Position numbers and translations under genes: made by a program. Below, piece after piece: positions 1 through 8,186 of a stretch of 53,627 nt of DNA; the stretch's first letter is position 1, and each line of letters starts with the position of its first letter. The stretch covers positions 1-53,627 of the forward strand of contig CAYNSB010000028.1 of the NCBI GenBank assembly GCA_964399625.1, given 5' to 3'. Source of the DNA: CAYNSB01 sp964399625. Its GTDB lineage: Bacteria > Planctomycetota > Phycisphaerae > Phycisphaerales > UBA1924. The notes under the pieces are model-generated. The model was given only the letters and a program-made list of their open reading frames with translations, made no database searches and had not been told where the DNA came from.

Positions 1-1
1 C

Positions 2-370
2 ACGGGCGGCGTCGTGGTGGCGCTGGGCTCGACGTTCGCGGGCCTCTTCTGCGAGGATGACGCCCTGCGGGCTCGCGTCGAGAAGGCCTCCGCCGCCAGC
101 GGCGAGCGCGTGTGGCGCCTGCCCATGCACCAGGAGTACCGCGACATGATGAAGTCCCCCGTCGCGGACATCCTCAACAGCAACCCCAATCGCAAGGCGC
201 ACCCGATCCAGGGCGCGGCGTTCCTGTCTTACTTCGTCAAGGAGGGCGTGCCGTTCGCGCACATCGATATCGCGGGCGTCCACGCCAGCGAGAGCGACAG
301 CGGCCCGTTCGTCAAGGGCCCGACGGGCTGGGGCGCGCGCCTGCTGGCGAACCTTGTCGAGCAGGGGTGA
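2..370 (+). CDS. pepA: Leucyl aminopeptidase (M17 family), C-terminal fragment
   Basis: The open frame enters from the left edge, so only about 122 C-terminal residues are visible. They match the end of cytosolic M17 leucyl aminopeptidases, which remove N-terminal residues using two metal ions. Seen: TGGVVVALG followed by FAGLF, the WRLPMHQEYRD segment, a KSPVADILN stretch, AAFLSYFV, then HIDIAGVHASES and GPTGWGARLLANLVE at the C-terminus, all in the family order. The metal-binding and catalytic residues would lie upstream, outside the window. The stop is 7 bp from the stop of the convergent lysS. Confident on family; the exact orthologue (PepA versus another M17 member) cannot be settled from the tail. 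Confidence 0.85.
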   Translation, partial: TGGVVVALGSTFAGLFCEDDALRARVEKASAASGERVWRLPMHQEYRDMMKSPVADILNSNPNRKAHPIQGAAFLSYFVKEGVPFAHIDIAGVHASESDSGPFVKGPTGWGARLLANLVEQG

Positions 371-377
371 GGCTCGC

Positions 378-1994
378 TCACTCCGGGCGCATCATCGGGA
401 ACAGCACCACGTCGCGGATCGTCCGCTGGTTGGTGAGGATCATCGTCAGGCGGTCGATGCCCAGGCCCAGCCCGCCCGCGGGGGGCATGCCCACGCGCAG
501 CGCGCGGATGAAGTCCTCATCGAAGGTGCGGAACGTCTGCTCCTCGTCGTCGATGCCCGCGAGCTGCTCGCGGAACTTCGCCTCCTGCACGTCGGGGTCG
601 TTCAGCTCCGTGTAGTGCGGGGCGATCTCCATGCCCGCGATGAACAGGTCCGCGCGCTCCGCGACCTGGGGCGAGCCGGGCTTGGGGCGGGTGAGCGGCG
701 ACAGGGCCGCGGGATACTCCGTGATGAACGTGGGGCGCGCGGGGTCGAGCGAGTGCTCGGCGAACTCCTCGAAGAGCGTGTTGACGAGCAGGATGGGGTC
801 CAGGCGCGACAGCACCTTGCCCTCGTCCTCGCCTGCGGCAATCCTCGCTCCCTTGATCTTGCGCGCCATATGGCGAGCGCTGATCTCCGCGCGCACGCGA
901 TCGACGCTCGACATCGGGAACCCCAGCGCCCGCTCGAAGAGCTCGGCGTAGGCGATCCGATCGAACGGACGCGCGAAGTCGATCGACAGGTCGTTGAACG
1001 GGAGCGTGAGCCCGCCCATGCCGCCCGCCGCCCCTGTCGCGCCGTTCTGCTCCGCGATGACCTGGGCGCAGGAGCGGACCAGGTCCTCGGTGAGGGCCAT
1101 GACGCTGCCGCAATCGCCGAACGCCTCGTACGCCTCGAGCATGGTGAACTCGGGGTTGTGCTGCTTGTCGAGGCCCTCGTTGCGGAAGTTGCGGTTGACC
1201 TCGTAGACGCGGGGCATGCCGCCCACGAGCAGGCGCTTGAGGTAGAGCTCGGGCGCGATGCGCAAGAAGAGCTCGATGTCCAGCGCGTTCATGTGCGTGC
1301 GGAAGGGCCTGGCCGCGGCGCCGCCCGCGAGCGTCTGGAGCATCGGCGTCTCGACCTCCTGGAACCCGCGTGAGTCGAGCACGCGCCGGATGTTGGCGAC
1401 GATCGCGGCGCGCTGCTGGAAGACGCGCATCGTCTCGGGGTTGGCCCACAGGTCCATGTACCGCTGGCGGTAGCGCAGCTCGACGTCGGCGAGCCCCGCG
1501 TGCTTCTCGGGCGGGGGCACGAGGCACTTGGCCCCGGGCGACAGGCTCGTGGCCCACACCGTCACCTCGCCCGACTTGGTCTTGACGAGCGGGCCCGTCG
1601 CGACGAGCACATCGCCCAGGTCCGTGAGCTTGGCGAGCTCGAAGCCCTGCGCGGCACACTCGCGCTGGCTCACCGCGATCTGCAGGTCGCCGCTCGCGTC
1701 GCGCAGGTTCATCCACACCAGCTTGCCGTTATCGCGCACGAGCATCGCGCGCCCCGCGACGCTCACGACGGGGCGACGATCGACAAAGCCCGCCTCCTTG
1801 GCGCGGGCCTTGTGCTCGCTGTCGGCGGGCTCGTCGTAGCGCGACTGGGCCTGGGCGAGGGTGATCAGCCCGCGCGTGCCCTGCCCGTACGGCGAGAGCC
1901 CGAGCTTGGCGATCGCCTCGCGGTTGGCGCGGCGCTGGGCCTCGAGGCGGTGGGTGTCGGCGTGGGTCGCGGTCGGTTCGGGAGGGGTGCTCAT
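378..1994 (-). CDS. lysS: Lysyl-tRNA synthetase, class II
   Basis: Charges tRNA-Lys with lysine in the cytoplasm. The 538-residue product has an N-terminal OB-fold anticodon-binding part (about residues 70-170) and a class II catalytic core. Visible landmarks are RYRQRYMDL near 175, the motif 2 region FRNEGLDKQHNPEFTMLEAYE at about 270-290, and motif 3 GGLGLGIDRLTMIL with RDVVLFPMMRPE at the extreme C-terminus, which is where class II LysRS normally ends. Slightly longer than the usual ~500 residues because of an N-terminal extension and a Gly-rich insertion near 320. Start is the ATG at 1994, the first in frame; no ribosome binding site is obvious. It is the last of a run of three minus-strand genes after the ATPase and the Rrf2 regulator, but has its own possible -10 at 2031-2036. 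Confidence 0.97.
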   Translation of the reverse strand: MSTPPEPTATHADTHRLEAQRRANREAIAKLGLSPYGQGTRGLITLAQAQSRYDEPADSEHKARAKEAGFVDRRPVVSVAGRAMLVRDNGKLVWMNLRDASGDLQIAVSQRECAAQGFELAKLTDLGDVLVATGPLVKTKSGEVTVWATSLSPGAKCLVPPPEKHAGLADVELRYRQRYMDLWANPETMRVFQQRAAIVANIRRVLDSRGFQEVETPMLQTLAGGAAARPFRTHMNALDIELFLRIAPELYLKRLLVGGMPRVYEVNRNFRNEGLDKQHNPEFTMLEAYEAFGDCGSVMALTEDLVRSCAQVIAEQNGATGAAGGMGGLTLPFNDLSIDFARPFDRIAYAELFERALGFPMSSVDRVRAEISARHMARKIKGARIAAGEDEGKVLSRLDPILLVNTLFEEFAEHSLDPARPTFITEYPAALSPLTRPKPGSPQVAERADLFIAGMEIAPHYTELNDPDVQEAKFREQLAGIDDEEQTFRTFDEDFIRALRVGMPPAGGLGLGIDRLTMILTNQRTIRDVVLFPMMRPE

Positions 1995-2030
1995 GTGGGC
2001 TCGGATGGCGTGGATGGAGCGCGGGGAACG

Positions 2031-2036
2031 ATCGTA
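2031..2036 (-). promoter_or_regulatory. Candidate -10 hexamer (TACGAT) for lysS
   Basis: On the minus strand this reads TACGAT, the same hexamer found before several other genes here. It would start an mRNA about 30 nt ahead of the lysS ATG, so lysS would have a short leader. No -35 is evident. Confidence 0.4.
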
Positions 2037-2103
2037 TGACCGCCCGCCACGGGGCCTGCCCCGGGCGATGCGTGCAACGCATCAGGATCGAGGGGTGCGT
2101 GGG

Positions 2104-2586
2104 CTAGCGCCCGTTCTGCCCGGGTTTGTGCGCGGGCGCGGAGATGGTCAGCGTCGCGGCGGCCTGCGGATCGCACAGCGGCTTGTTGGGATTGGGGTCG
2201 TCCAGCAGGTCCTGCAGCGAGACGCCCGAGTAGACCTTGATGACGGCCGCGGCGGCCTCGTCCTGGCGCCGGTGGAGCGGGCAGAGGTTGGGCCCGTGGT
2301 TGGGCAGCCCCAGCGGGCACGAGGTGATGCGCTTGAGGGAGGTGACCGCGTTGATCACCTCGAGCAGGTTGATCTGCGCCGCGGGTCGCGCGAGCTTGTA
2401 CCCGCCGCCCACGCCACGACGACCCACGATCAGGTCCGCCCCGGCGAGCTGCTGGAGCACCTTCGCGAGGTAGTTCGCGGGAACCTGCGTCTGCTTGGCG
2501 AGCTCGGGCGTGGCCACGAGCGAATCGGGCTTGAGGGCCAGGCTCGCCATCGCACGCATCGCGTATTCGGTCGTCTGTGAGAACAT
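2104..2586 (-). CDS. Rrf2-family transcriptional regulator
   Basis: A 160-residue Rrf2-type winged-helix regulator; family members (IscR, NsrR, RsrR) sense Fe-S status, nitric oxide or redox through a [2Fe-2S] or [4Fe-4S] cluster. The N-terminus MFSQTTEYAMRAM, the recognition region VPANYLAKVLQQL and the wing GRRGVGGGYKLAR are typical. Ligand positions: C90, C102 and H105 occupy the places of IscR C92, C104 and H107, but the middle cysteine (IscR C98) is replaced by N96. Another cysteine is at 138 in a C-terminal extension. The start is placed at the ATG at 2586 because a GGAGAGG sits about 6 nt upstream; an in-frame ATG at 2622 would add 12 residues without such a site. It follows the metal ATPase gene by 123 bp. 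Confidence 0.9.
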   Translation of the reverse strand: MFSQTTEYAMRAMASLALKPDSLVATPELAKQTQVPANYLAKVLQQLAGADLIVGRRGVGGGYKLARPAAQINLLEVINAVTSLKRITSCPLGLPNHGPNLCPLHRRQDEAAAAVIKVYSGVSLQDLLDDPNPNKPLCDPQAAATLTISAPAHKPGQNGR

Positions 2587-2662
2587 CTCGGCCTCTCCAT
2601 ACTGGACGCGTCGGGGCGTCACGCTGGTTTCGGATGGTATGGAGAAGCGGATGCGTGGGGCA

Positions 2663-2673
2663 GGATTAAATCC
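2663..2673. promoter_or_regulatory. Short palindrome in AT-rich promoter region upstream of the Rrf2 gene
   Basis: GGATTAAATCC is a perfect 5-1-5 palindrome within an unusually AT-rich island (about 2663-2712) between the ATPase and Rrf2 genes. A second GGATTA is at 2707. It lies about 80 bp upstream of the Rrf2 start, so it could be an autoregulatory site. This is inference from position and composition only. Confidence 0.3.
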
Positions 2674-2709
2674 AAACCTTCAAACAAAATACGAACAATT
2701 CTGCCTGGA

Positions 2710-4818
2710 TTATGCCTCTACCGTCGCGGGCACCAGCGCCGGGGATTCGTCCGCGTGAACCTCCACGACCTTTCCGTCCGGGCGCCGCGCCAGGAGCAAG
2801 CGCAGGGAGTTCATGACAACCAGGAGCGTGCCGCCCTCGTGCGCGAGCACGGCCAGGGCGAGCGGGATCCGCCATCCGGTCCGCGAGCCGATGAGCGTCG
2901 CCGCGCCCATGCACGCGATGATCGAGAGGGCGAAGACGATGTTGAACTTGACGATGGCGCGGGTTCGCCGGGCCAGGCGCACGCCCCAGGGGATGACGCG
3001 CAGGTCGTCGTTGAGCAGCACGATGTCGGCCGATTCGAGGGCGGCATCGGACCCGATAGAGCCGATGGCGATGGAGACGTCCGCGGCGGCGAGGGCCGGG
3101 GCGTCGTTGACGCCATCGCCGATGACGCCCACGCCGCGCGCGACGCGCGAGTCGCCCGCCCGGCGCGATTCTTCCTTGGCCTCCTGGAGCAGGCGGACCT
3201 TGTCCTGGGGCAGGAGCGCGGCGTCGTAGCGGTCGATGCCCAGGCGTGAGGCGACGTGGGCGGCGGTCACGGCGTGATCGCCCGTGAGCATGCGCACGGG
3301 GCGGACGCCCAACTCGTGCAACCGATCGACCATCTCGCGGGCGCCGGGGCGGATCGCGTCGGAGAGGATCATGACCGCGGCCTGCCCGGTCTCGCCCGGG
3401 AGCGCGCCCTGGTCGGTGGGCGCGGGGCCCGCGTCGGCGATCGCGATGACGACGCCGATCTGCCCGCGGGCGCGGATCTTCTCGAGCACCTCGCGGGCGC
3501 GGGCCCGCAGGCACACGGGGATGAACTCCTCGCAGTGCTCCATCGTGCCCAGGCGGGCGCTCACGGCGCGTCCGCGGAGGGTGAGGGTTCCGGCGAGCCC
3601 CTTGCCCGGGAGGTCCTGTATATCCAGCGCCTCGCCGGGCGCAACGCCGCGCGCCCGCGCCGCTTCGACGACGGCGACGGCGATGGGGTGCGTCGAGCCG
3701 GCCTCGAGCGCCGCCGCCGCGGAGAGCAGGAGCCCGCCATCGGACCATCCGATGGCGTGGACCTGCTGCAATCTGGGCTTGCCCAGGGTGAGCGTGCCGG
3801 TCTTGTCCAGGCAGACCGAGCCGAGATTGGCCAGTCGCTCGATGGACTGCCCGCCCTTGAAGAGGAGCCCGGCGCGGGCGCCGCGCGAGATTCCCGCGAG
3901 CGTGGCGGTGGGCGTGGCGATGACGAGCGCACAGGGCGAGGCGACGATGAGCAGGGCGATCGCGGTGTACGCCGCGTCGTCGCTCGGCGCGCCCAGCAGG
4001 AACTTCCAGATGGCGAAGACCGCCAGGCTCGTGAGCATGACGCCCACGGCGTAGGGCTCGGAGAAGCGGTCGATGACGCGCTGCAGGGGCTCGCGCTGCT
4101 GCTGGGCGCTCATCACCAGGTCGAGCACCTTCTGCAGGCTCGACTCCCGGGCGGGCTTGGTGATGACCGCCTCGATCGGGTGCCCCACGTTGAGCGTGCC
4201 CGCGTAGAGCTCGTCGCCCTCGGCGACGGTGCGCGGCAGGCTCTCGCCCGTGAGCGTCGCCTGGTCCATGCTGGTGCGGCCCTTGTCCAGGCGCGCGTCG
4301 GCGGGGACCAGCTCTCCGGCGCGGATGAGCACGCGATCGCCCGCGGACAGCGCCGCCGGCTCGGTCTCGGCCCAGGCGCCATCGCGCCAGACCATCGCCC
4401 GCGTGGGCATGAGCTTGTGCAACGCCTCGACGGCGCGCATCGTGCGGCGCATGGCGCGGTCCTCGAGCGCGCCCGAGAGGACGAAGAGGAACAGCAGCAG
4501 CGCGCCGTCCTCCGGGTGCCCGATGCACGCCGCGAGCACCGCCCCCACCACCATCAGCACGTCGATGTCGACCTTGCGCTCGCGGAGCGCCTCGAGCGCG
4601 GCGACCCCGCCGTAGACCAGCCCGACGCCCAGCGCGCCCCACGCGGCGATCGTTGCCGGAAGGGTGATGGGCAGGAGCTTGAGCGCGAACGAGAGCGCGA
4701 GCAGGACGCCGCAGGCGATGGCGCCGGCCATCTCAGAGGGGAGCAGGCTCCGCGTCGCGCCGGGCTGGGCACCGGATGAGTCGGCGAGCGGGGCGGGGTT
4801 GCCGGCGACGGAGGACAT
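2710..4818 (-). CDS. P1B-type heavy-metal transporting ATPase (P1B-4 signature)
   Basis: A 702-residue inner-membrane metal pump. All P-type hallmarks are present: TGES at about 190, phosphorylation motif DKTGTLT at 338, HP motif in GSTHPIA, MLTGD, and GDGVNDAPAL. Metal specificity clues: the transmembrane motif is SPC (294-296) rather than CPC, and the last membrane part contains HEGGT at about 660; SPC plus HEG[GS] is the established signature of the P1B-4 group (CoaT, CtpD, PfeT), which exports Co2+ or Fe2+, sometimes Zn2+. There is no N-terminal heavy-metal-associated domain, also usual for that group. A loop of about 20 extra residues follows VIAIADAG. The following Rrf2 regulator makes iron export a reasonable guess. 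The ATG has TAGGCT 6 nt upstream and no ribosome binding site. Confidence 0.95.
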   Translation of the reverse strand: MSSVAGNPAPLADSSGAQPGATRSLLPSEMAGAIACGVLLALSFALKLLPITLPATIAAWGALGVGLVYGGVAALEALRERKVDIDVLMVVGAVLAACIGHPEDGALLLFLFVLSGALEDRAMRRTMRAVEALHKLMPTRAMVWRDGAWAETEPAALSAGDRVLIRAGELVPADARLDKGRTSMDQATLTGESLPRTVAEGDELYAGTLNVGHPIEAVITKPARESSLQKVLDLVMSAQQQREPLQRVIDRFSEPYAVGVMLTSLAVFAIWKFLLGAPSDDAAYTAIALLIVASPCALVIATPTATLAGISRGARAGLLFKGGQSIERLANLGSVCLDKTGTLTLGKPRLQQVHAIGWSDGGLLLSAAAALEAGSTHPIAVAVVEAARARGVAPGEALDIQDLPGKGLAGTLTLRGRAVSARLGTMEHCEEFIPVCLRARAREVLEKIRARGQIGVVIAIADAGPAPTDQGALPGETGQAAVMILSDAIRPGAREMVDRLHELGVRPVRMLTGDHAVTAAHVASRLGIDRYDAALLPQDKVRLLQEAKEESRRAGDSRVARGVGVIGDGVNDAPALAAADVSIAIGSIGSDAALESADIVLLNDDLRVIPWGVRLARRTRAIVKFNIVFALSIIACMGAATLIGSRTGWRIPLALAVLAHEGGTLLVVMNSLRLLLARRPDGKVVEVHADESPALVPATVEA

Positions 4819-4824
4819 TGCATG

Positions 4825-4830
4825 AGCCTA
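4825..4830 (-). promoter_or_regulatory. Candidate leaderless -10 (TAGGCT) for the metal ATPase
   Basis: TAGGCT on the minus strand ends 6 nt before the ATG at 4818, placing the expected transcription start at or next to the start codon. One of twelve sites with this spacing. Confidence 0.5.
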
Positions 4831-4887
4831 GAAGCGTGGCGCGCCGGCATCGAATGAGAGGCGATCTCATCTGCGGCGCACGCCACC

Positions 4888-4893
4888 TATGCT
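4888..4893 (+). promoter_or_regulatory. Candidate -10 (TATGCT) for the PAS-HTH gene
   Basis: TATGCT lies 45 nt before the TTG start at 4939; the resulting leader would carry the GAGGAG ribosome binding site at 4925-4930. Divergent from the ATPase promoter 60 bp away. Confidence 0.35.
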
Positions 4894-4938
4894 GGCCCAC
4901 GAGGGCGCGATCGGGGTCGATCGCGAGGAGGTGCTCCG

Positions 4939-5628
4939 TTGAGGCACGCGCACGATGAATCCCCGCCCGAGCCGTCCCGCGACGCATCGGAGGACGCGCC
5001 CCGGAGCGCACGCGAAGCCTCCACGCGCGACGGGCCCGAGAGCGCGTTCTGGCGCGAGGCGCTGCTGTCGGACCCGGAGCAGGGATTCTGCGTGCTGGAC
5101 GGGGAGGGGCGGGTCGTGCTCGCCAGCGCCGTCGCGTCGGAGATCGTGCTGGGCACGCCGCCGGCGACGATGGTGGGCCTGACGCTCGATGAGCTCTTCG
5201 ACGAGGCGATCGCTCAGGAGCGCCTCGAGTTCGTCGATCGGGTCGCGACGCAGGGACGGGCGCTGATCGTGGGCGAGGTGTGGCGGGGCGTGCGCTGCCG
5301 ATCCGTGTGGCGGGCGATGCCGGCGATCGGCGGACGCCCGGAGGTGCTCTGGACGGTCCGGCGCGCGCCGGCGATCGACGGCGAGCCGGCGCGGGGCATT
5401 GACGCGGTGGAGGCACGCCACGTGGACTGGGGCCCGCTGGCGGACCTCTCGCCCTCGCAGCGGCGCGTGCTGGGGCTCGTCGGTGCCGGGCTGGGCCTCG
5501 ACCAGATCGCCGGCGCGCTGGGCGTGGGGACCGAGGAGGCGCGGACGCTGCTCCTGGGCATCGAGCGCGCGCTGGGCACGAGCAACCCCGCGCTGCTGGC
5601 GCGGCGGGCGTTCCTGGCTGGATTGTGA
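4939..5628 (+). CDS. PAS domain protein with C-terminal LuxR-like helix-turn-helix
   Basis: A 229-residue probable transcription regulator. Residues about 1-35 are charged and low complexity. Residues about 36-130 look like a PAS sensor fold (DPEQGFCVLDGEGRVVLAS, then GLTLDELF), which usually binds a small ligand or cofactor. The C-terminus from LSPSQRRVLGLVGAGLGLDQIAGALGV onwards matches the LuxR/GerE helix-turn-helix, including the LSPxxxxVLxLVxxGL opening. No receiver domain or transmembrane segment is present. Start is TTG at 4939, chosen because GAGGAG lies 8 nt upstream and no other start is so placed. It is divergent from the metal ATPase and ends 5 bp from the convergent exporter gene. 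Target genes are unknown. Confidence 0.75.
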   Translation: MRHAHDESPPEPSRDASEDAPRSAREASTRDGPESAFWREALLSDPEQGFCVLDGEGRVVLASAVASEIVLGTPPATMVGLTLDELFDEAIAQERLEFVDRVATQGRALIVGEVWRGVRCRSVWRAMPAIGGRPEVLWTVRRAPAIDGEPARGIDAVEARHVDWGPLADLSPSQRRVLGLVGAGLGLDQIAGALGVGTEEARTLLLGIERALGTSNPALLARRAFLAGL

Positions 5629-5633
5629 GACGC

Positions 5634-6665
5634 TCACACCACCGTGGCGCGCACGACCACCAGCGCCGCGACGCTGATCGCGACCCACATCACGACGCCC
5701 TGCACGAGCGCCCGCCACCCCACCTCGCGCAGCGCCTTGCGTGAGAGCCCCGCGCCGATCAGGAAGAGGGCCAGCGTCATTCCGCTCTTGGCGATGCTGA
5801 GAAGCGCCGGCGAGGCGTCGCCCAGCGGGCCCGGGAAGAGCGTTCGCGCGCCCGCCGCGAGCACGAAGAGCCCGATGAACCACGGCACGGGCAGGGGCTT
5901 CCTTTGGCTCGATGCGCCCCCGGCGCGCGATCGCACCCATGCCGCCGCGACGAGGCAGATCGGGATGATCCACAGCACGCGCGAGAGCTTCACCACGGTC
6001 GCGGTGTCCACCGCCGCGCTCGCATCGACGCCCGCCGCACGCGCCTGATCCGCGAACGACTGCGCCGCGCCCACGACGCTCGAGACGTCGTGGATCGCGA
6101 CCCCGGCCCACGTGCCGAACTGCGTGGGGCTCAGCCCCATCGCGCGCCCCAACTCAGGGAACACGAACAGCGCCACGCCGTTGAGAATGAACACCGTGCC
6201 CGTCGCAACGCTGATCGCCGTGCTGCTGGCGCCGATGACGGAGGACACGGCGGCGATCGCCGAGCCGCCGCAGATCGCCGTGCCGCTCGAGAGCAGCGTG
6301 GACACCTTCCCCTCCACCTTGAGCACGCGCCCCAGGGCCCAGCCCAGCGCGAAGGTGCCGGCGATCGTCCCGATCGCGAAGAGCACGCCGCTCGTGCCCG
6401 CCCGCGCGACCTCGTGCAGGTTCATGCGCAGCCCTAGCAGCACCACGCACGCCTGGATCGCGTATCGCGAAACCTTCTTCTCGATGGCGCCCGGCTGCAC
6501 CAGACCCGCCAGCGCCAACACCACCCCCGCGAGCAGCCCCGCCTCGACCTGGAACCGTGCCGCCCGGGGCGCGATCTCGCTCCACGGCACCACGCACAGC
6601 ATCGCCCCGCCCATGAGAATGAGGCGAGAGCGGGTGAGCAGAGGATTGGTCTGGTCGGTCTTCAC
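5634..6665 (-). CDS. YeiH/UPF0324-family putative sulfate exporter
   Basis: Polytopic inner-membrane protein of about 343 residues with roughly ten hydrophobic segments. Family features visible are the conserved GTAICGGSAIAAVSSVIGA stretch, GTWAGVAIHDVSSVVGAA, and VVKLSRVLWIIP. The family is annotated as putative sulfate exporters on limited evidence, so the substrate is uncertain. The start is unclear: the frame is open to an ATG at 6722, but that would overlap the divergent aminotransferase start; GTG at 6665 keeps the usual family length, and ATG at 6614 is also possible. None has a good ribosome binding site. A bidirectional -10 (TACTCTA/TAGAGTA at 6693-6699) may serve both this gene and its divergent neighbour. 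Confidence 0.9.
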   Translation of the reverse strand: MKTDQTNPLLTRSRLILMGGAMLCVVPWSEIAPRAARFQVEAGLLAGVVLALAGLVQPGAIEKKVSRYAIQACVVLLGLRMNLHEVARAGTSGVLFAIGTIAGTFALGWALGRVLKVEGKVSTLLSSGTAICGGSAIAAVSSVIGASSTAISVATGTVFILNGVALFVFPELGRAMGLSPTQFGTWAGVAIHDVSSVVGAAQSFADQARAAGVDASAAVDTATVVKLSRVLWIIPICLVAAAWVRSRAGGASSQRKPLPVPWFIGLFVLAAGARTLFPGPLGDASPALLSIAKSGMTLALFLIGAGLSRKALREVGWRALVQGVVMWVAISVAALVVVRATVV

Positions 6666-6692
6666 ACGGAACGGAAACGGCGGATCGATCGC

Positions 6693-6699
6693 TACTCTA
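6693..6699. promoter_or_regulatory. Bidirectional -10 candidate (TACTCTA / TAGAGTA)
   Basis: TACTCT on the plus strand ends 5 nt before the aminotransferase ATG at 6704 (leaderless geometry). The same bases read TAGAGT on the minus strand and would start a transcript about 20 nt before the exporter GTG at 6665. Confidence 0.5.
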
Positions 6700-6703
6700 C
6701 CGC

Positions 6704-7963
6704 ATGACCCCGCCGCGCGCACGACCCGCTCCCTCCGAGTTCTTCGGCCGATTCCTGCTCGATCCTGAGGTGGTGTTCCTGAACCACGGCTCGTTCGGGG
6801 CCCTGCCGCGCGAGGTGCACGCGGCGCGGATCGCGCTCACGGAGCGCATGGAACGCGAGCCGGTGCGATTCATCGTGCGCGACCTGGATCCGCTGTACGA
6901 CGCGACGCGCGCGGCGCTGGCGCCGTTCCTCCGCTGCCGCCCGGAGGACCTCGTGTTCGTCCCGAACGTCACCAACGCGATGGCGATCGTCCTCGCGAAC
7001 TTGGAGGCGTCGCTGGGCGCGGGCGATGAGCTGCTCGCGACGGGGCACGAGTACCCGGCGTGCCTGAACAACCTGCAACGCACCGCGTCGCGCACCGGCG
7101 CGCGCGTCGTGCTGCGGGCGCTGCCGTTCCCCGTGCGCTCGCCCGACGAGATTGTCGAGGCCGTCATGGCCGCCGTCACCCCCCGCACCCGCTTCCTTCT
7201 TCTAAGCCACGTGACGAGCCCGACGGGCCTCGTGCTGCCCGTGGAGCGGATCGTGCCCGAGCTCGAGCATCGCGGCGTCGCGTGCTTCGTGGACGGCGCG
7301 CACGCCCCGGGCATGGTCGAATCGCTGGACCTGAGCGCGCTCAACGCGAGCTACTACAGCGCCAACTGCCACAAGTGGATCTGTTCGCCCAAGGGCTCGG
7401 CCTTCCTGCACATCCGCGCCGATCGACAGAAGGGCTTCCGCCCGCTCGTGCTCTCCAACAACGCGGAGAAGCCCAAGCGCGGGCGCATCCACCTGCACAC
7501 GGAGTTCGATTACATCGGCACGCAGGACTACACCGCGAACCTGTGCATCCCCGATGCGCTGCGCGTGATGGGCGCGATGCTCCCCGGCGGATGGGCGGAG
7601 GTCATGCGCCGCAATCGCGACCTGTGCCTGCGGGCCCGCGCGCACCTGTGCACATCATTGGGCGTGGAGCCCCCCGCGCCCGAGAGCATGATCGGGAGCA
7701 TCGCGACGATGATGCTGCCCGTCGAGCCCGACGCCGGCGGGCGCGGCGCGCGATTGGCCGCCCGCCCGAGCATCTACCACGACGCGCTGCAGGATGCGCT
7801 CATCGAGCGCCACGCGATCCAGGTGCCGGTGTGGTCCATCCCCACGGAGACCCCGCCGCGGCGTCTGTTCCGCATCTCGGCCCAGATCTACAACTCGCTG
7901 GCGCAGTACGAGTATCTCGCCCAGGCGCTGCGCGAGGAACTCCATCGCGAACGTGATTGCTAA
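6704..7963 (+). CDS. Aminotransferase class V-fold PLP enzyme (isopenicillin N epimerase-like)
   Basis: A 419-residue cytosolic fold-type I PLP enzyme. Visible: LNHGSFGALP near 27-36 (typical opening of the CefD/EgtE-like branch), VTNAMA for the cofactor phosphate, H115 in ATGHEYP (ring stacking), D197 in FVDGAHAPG (pyridine nitrogen), and the Schiff-base lysine K224 in ANCHKWICSPKG. A C-terminal small domain includes VPVWSIP and RLFRISAQIYNS. Members catalyse epimerisation, desulfuration or C-S lyase reactions; the sequence alone does not choose between them and no pathway genes adjoin. The ATG at 6704 follows TACTCT by 5 nt with no ribosome binding site. Confidence 0.93.
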   Translation: MTPPRARPAPSEFFGRFLLDPEVVFLNHGSFGALPREVHAARIALTERMEREPVRFIVRDLDPLYDATRAALAPFLRCRPEDLVFVPNVTNAMAIVLANLEASLGAGDELLATGHEYPACLNNLQRTASRTGARVVLRALPFPVRSPDEIVEAVMAAVTPRTRFLLLSHVTSPTGLVLPVERIVPELEHRGVACFVDGAHAPGMVESLDLSALNASYYSANCHKWICSPKGSAFLHIRADRQKGFRPLVLSNNAEKPKRGRIHLHTEFDYIGTQDYTANLCIPDALRVMGAMLPGGWAEVMRRNRDLCLRARAHLCTSLGVEPPAPESMIGSIATMMLPVEPDAGGRGARLAARPSIYHDALQDALIERHAIQVPVWSIPTETPPRRLFRISAQIYNSLAQYEYLAQALREELHRERDC

Positions 7964-8038
7964 TCCACTCACCAAGGCCTCGCCAACACGCGCGCCCAAG
8001 TGACGACGCCCGTCCACCCGACGCTGAACCGCCACCCG

Positions 8039-8149
8039 ACGCCGAGCCTGAGAAGGCTTTGCGACGAAGGCTCGGGTTGCTCCTTCTCTGCACGCGCAGT
8101 CGCTCGATCAACCCGAGCCTTCGCTCGCGGGCTCGCTCAGACTCGGCGT
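8039..8149. repeat. Palindromic repeat element, copy 1 (about 111 bp)
   Basis: Ends form an inverted repeat (GCCGAGCCTGAG at 8041-8052 against CTCAGACTCGGC at 8136-8147, one mismatch). An inner perfect 15-bp inverted repeat, CGAAGGCTCGGGTTG at 8065-8079 and its complement at 8109-8123, encloses a 29-nt loop. A second copy lies at 10324-10433. It carries no gene and sits between the aminotransferase and the first zinc-ribbon paralog. It resembles a REP/MITE-like element and could also fold as a bidirectional terminator. Confidence 0.85.
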
Positions 8150-8174
8150 TCGGTCCCGCCCGCGCCATCCGCAT

Positions 8175-8180
8175 TACGAT
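8175..8180 (+). promoter_or_regulatory. Candidate leaderless -10 (TACGAT) for zinc-ribbon paralog 1
   Basis: TACGAT ends 6 nt before the GTG at 8187; no ribosome binding site is visible. Confidence 0.5.
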
Positions 8181-8186
8181 TGTCTC

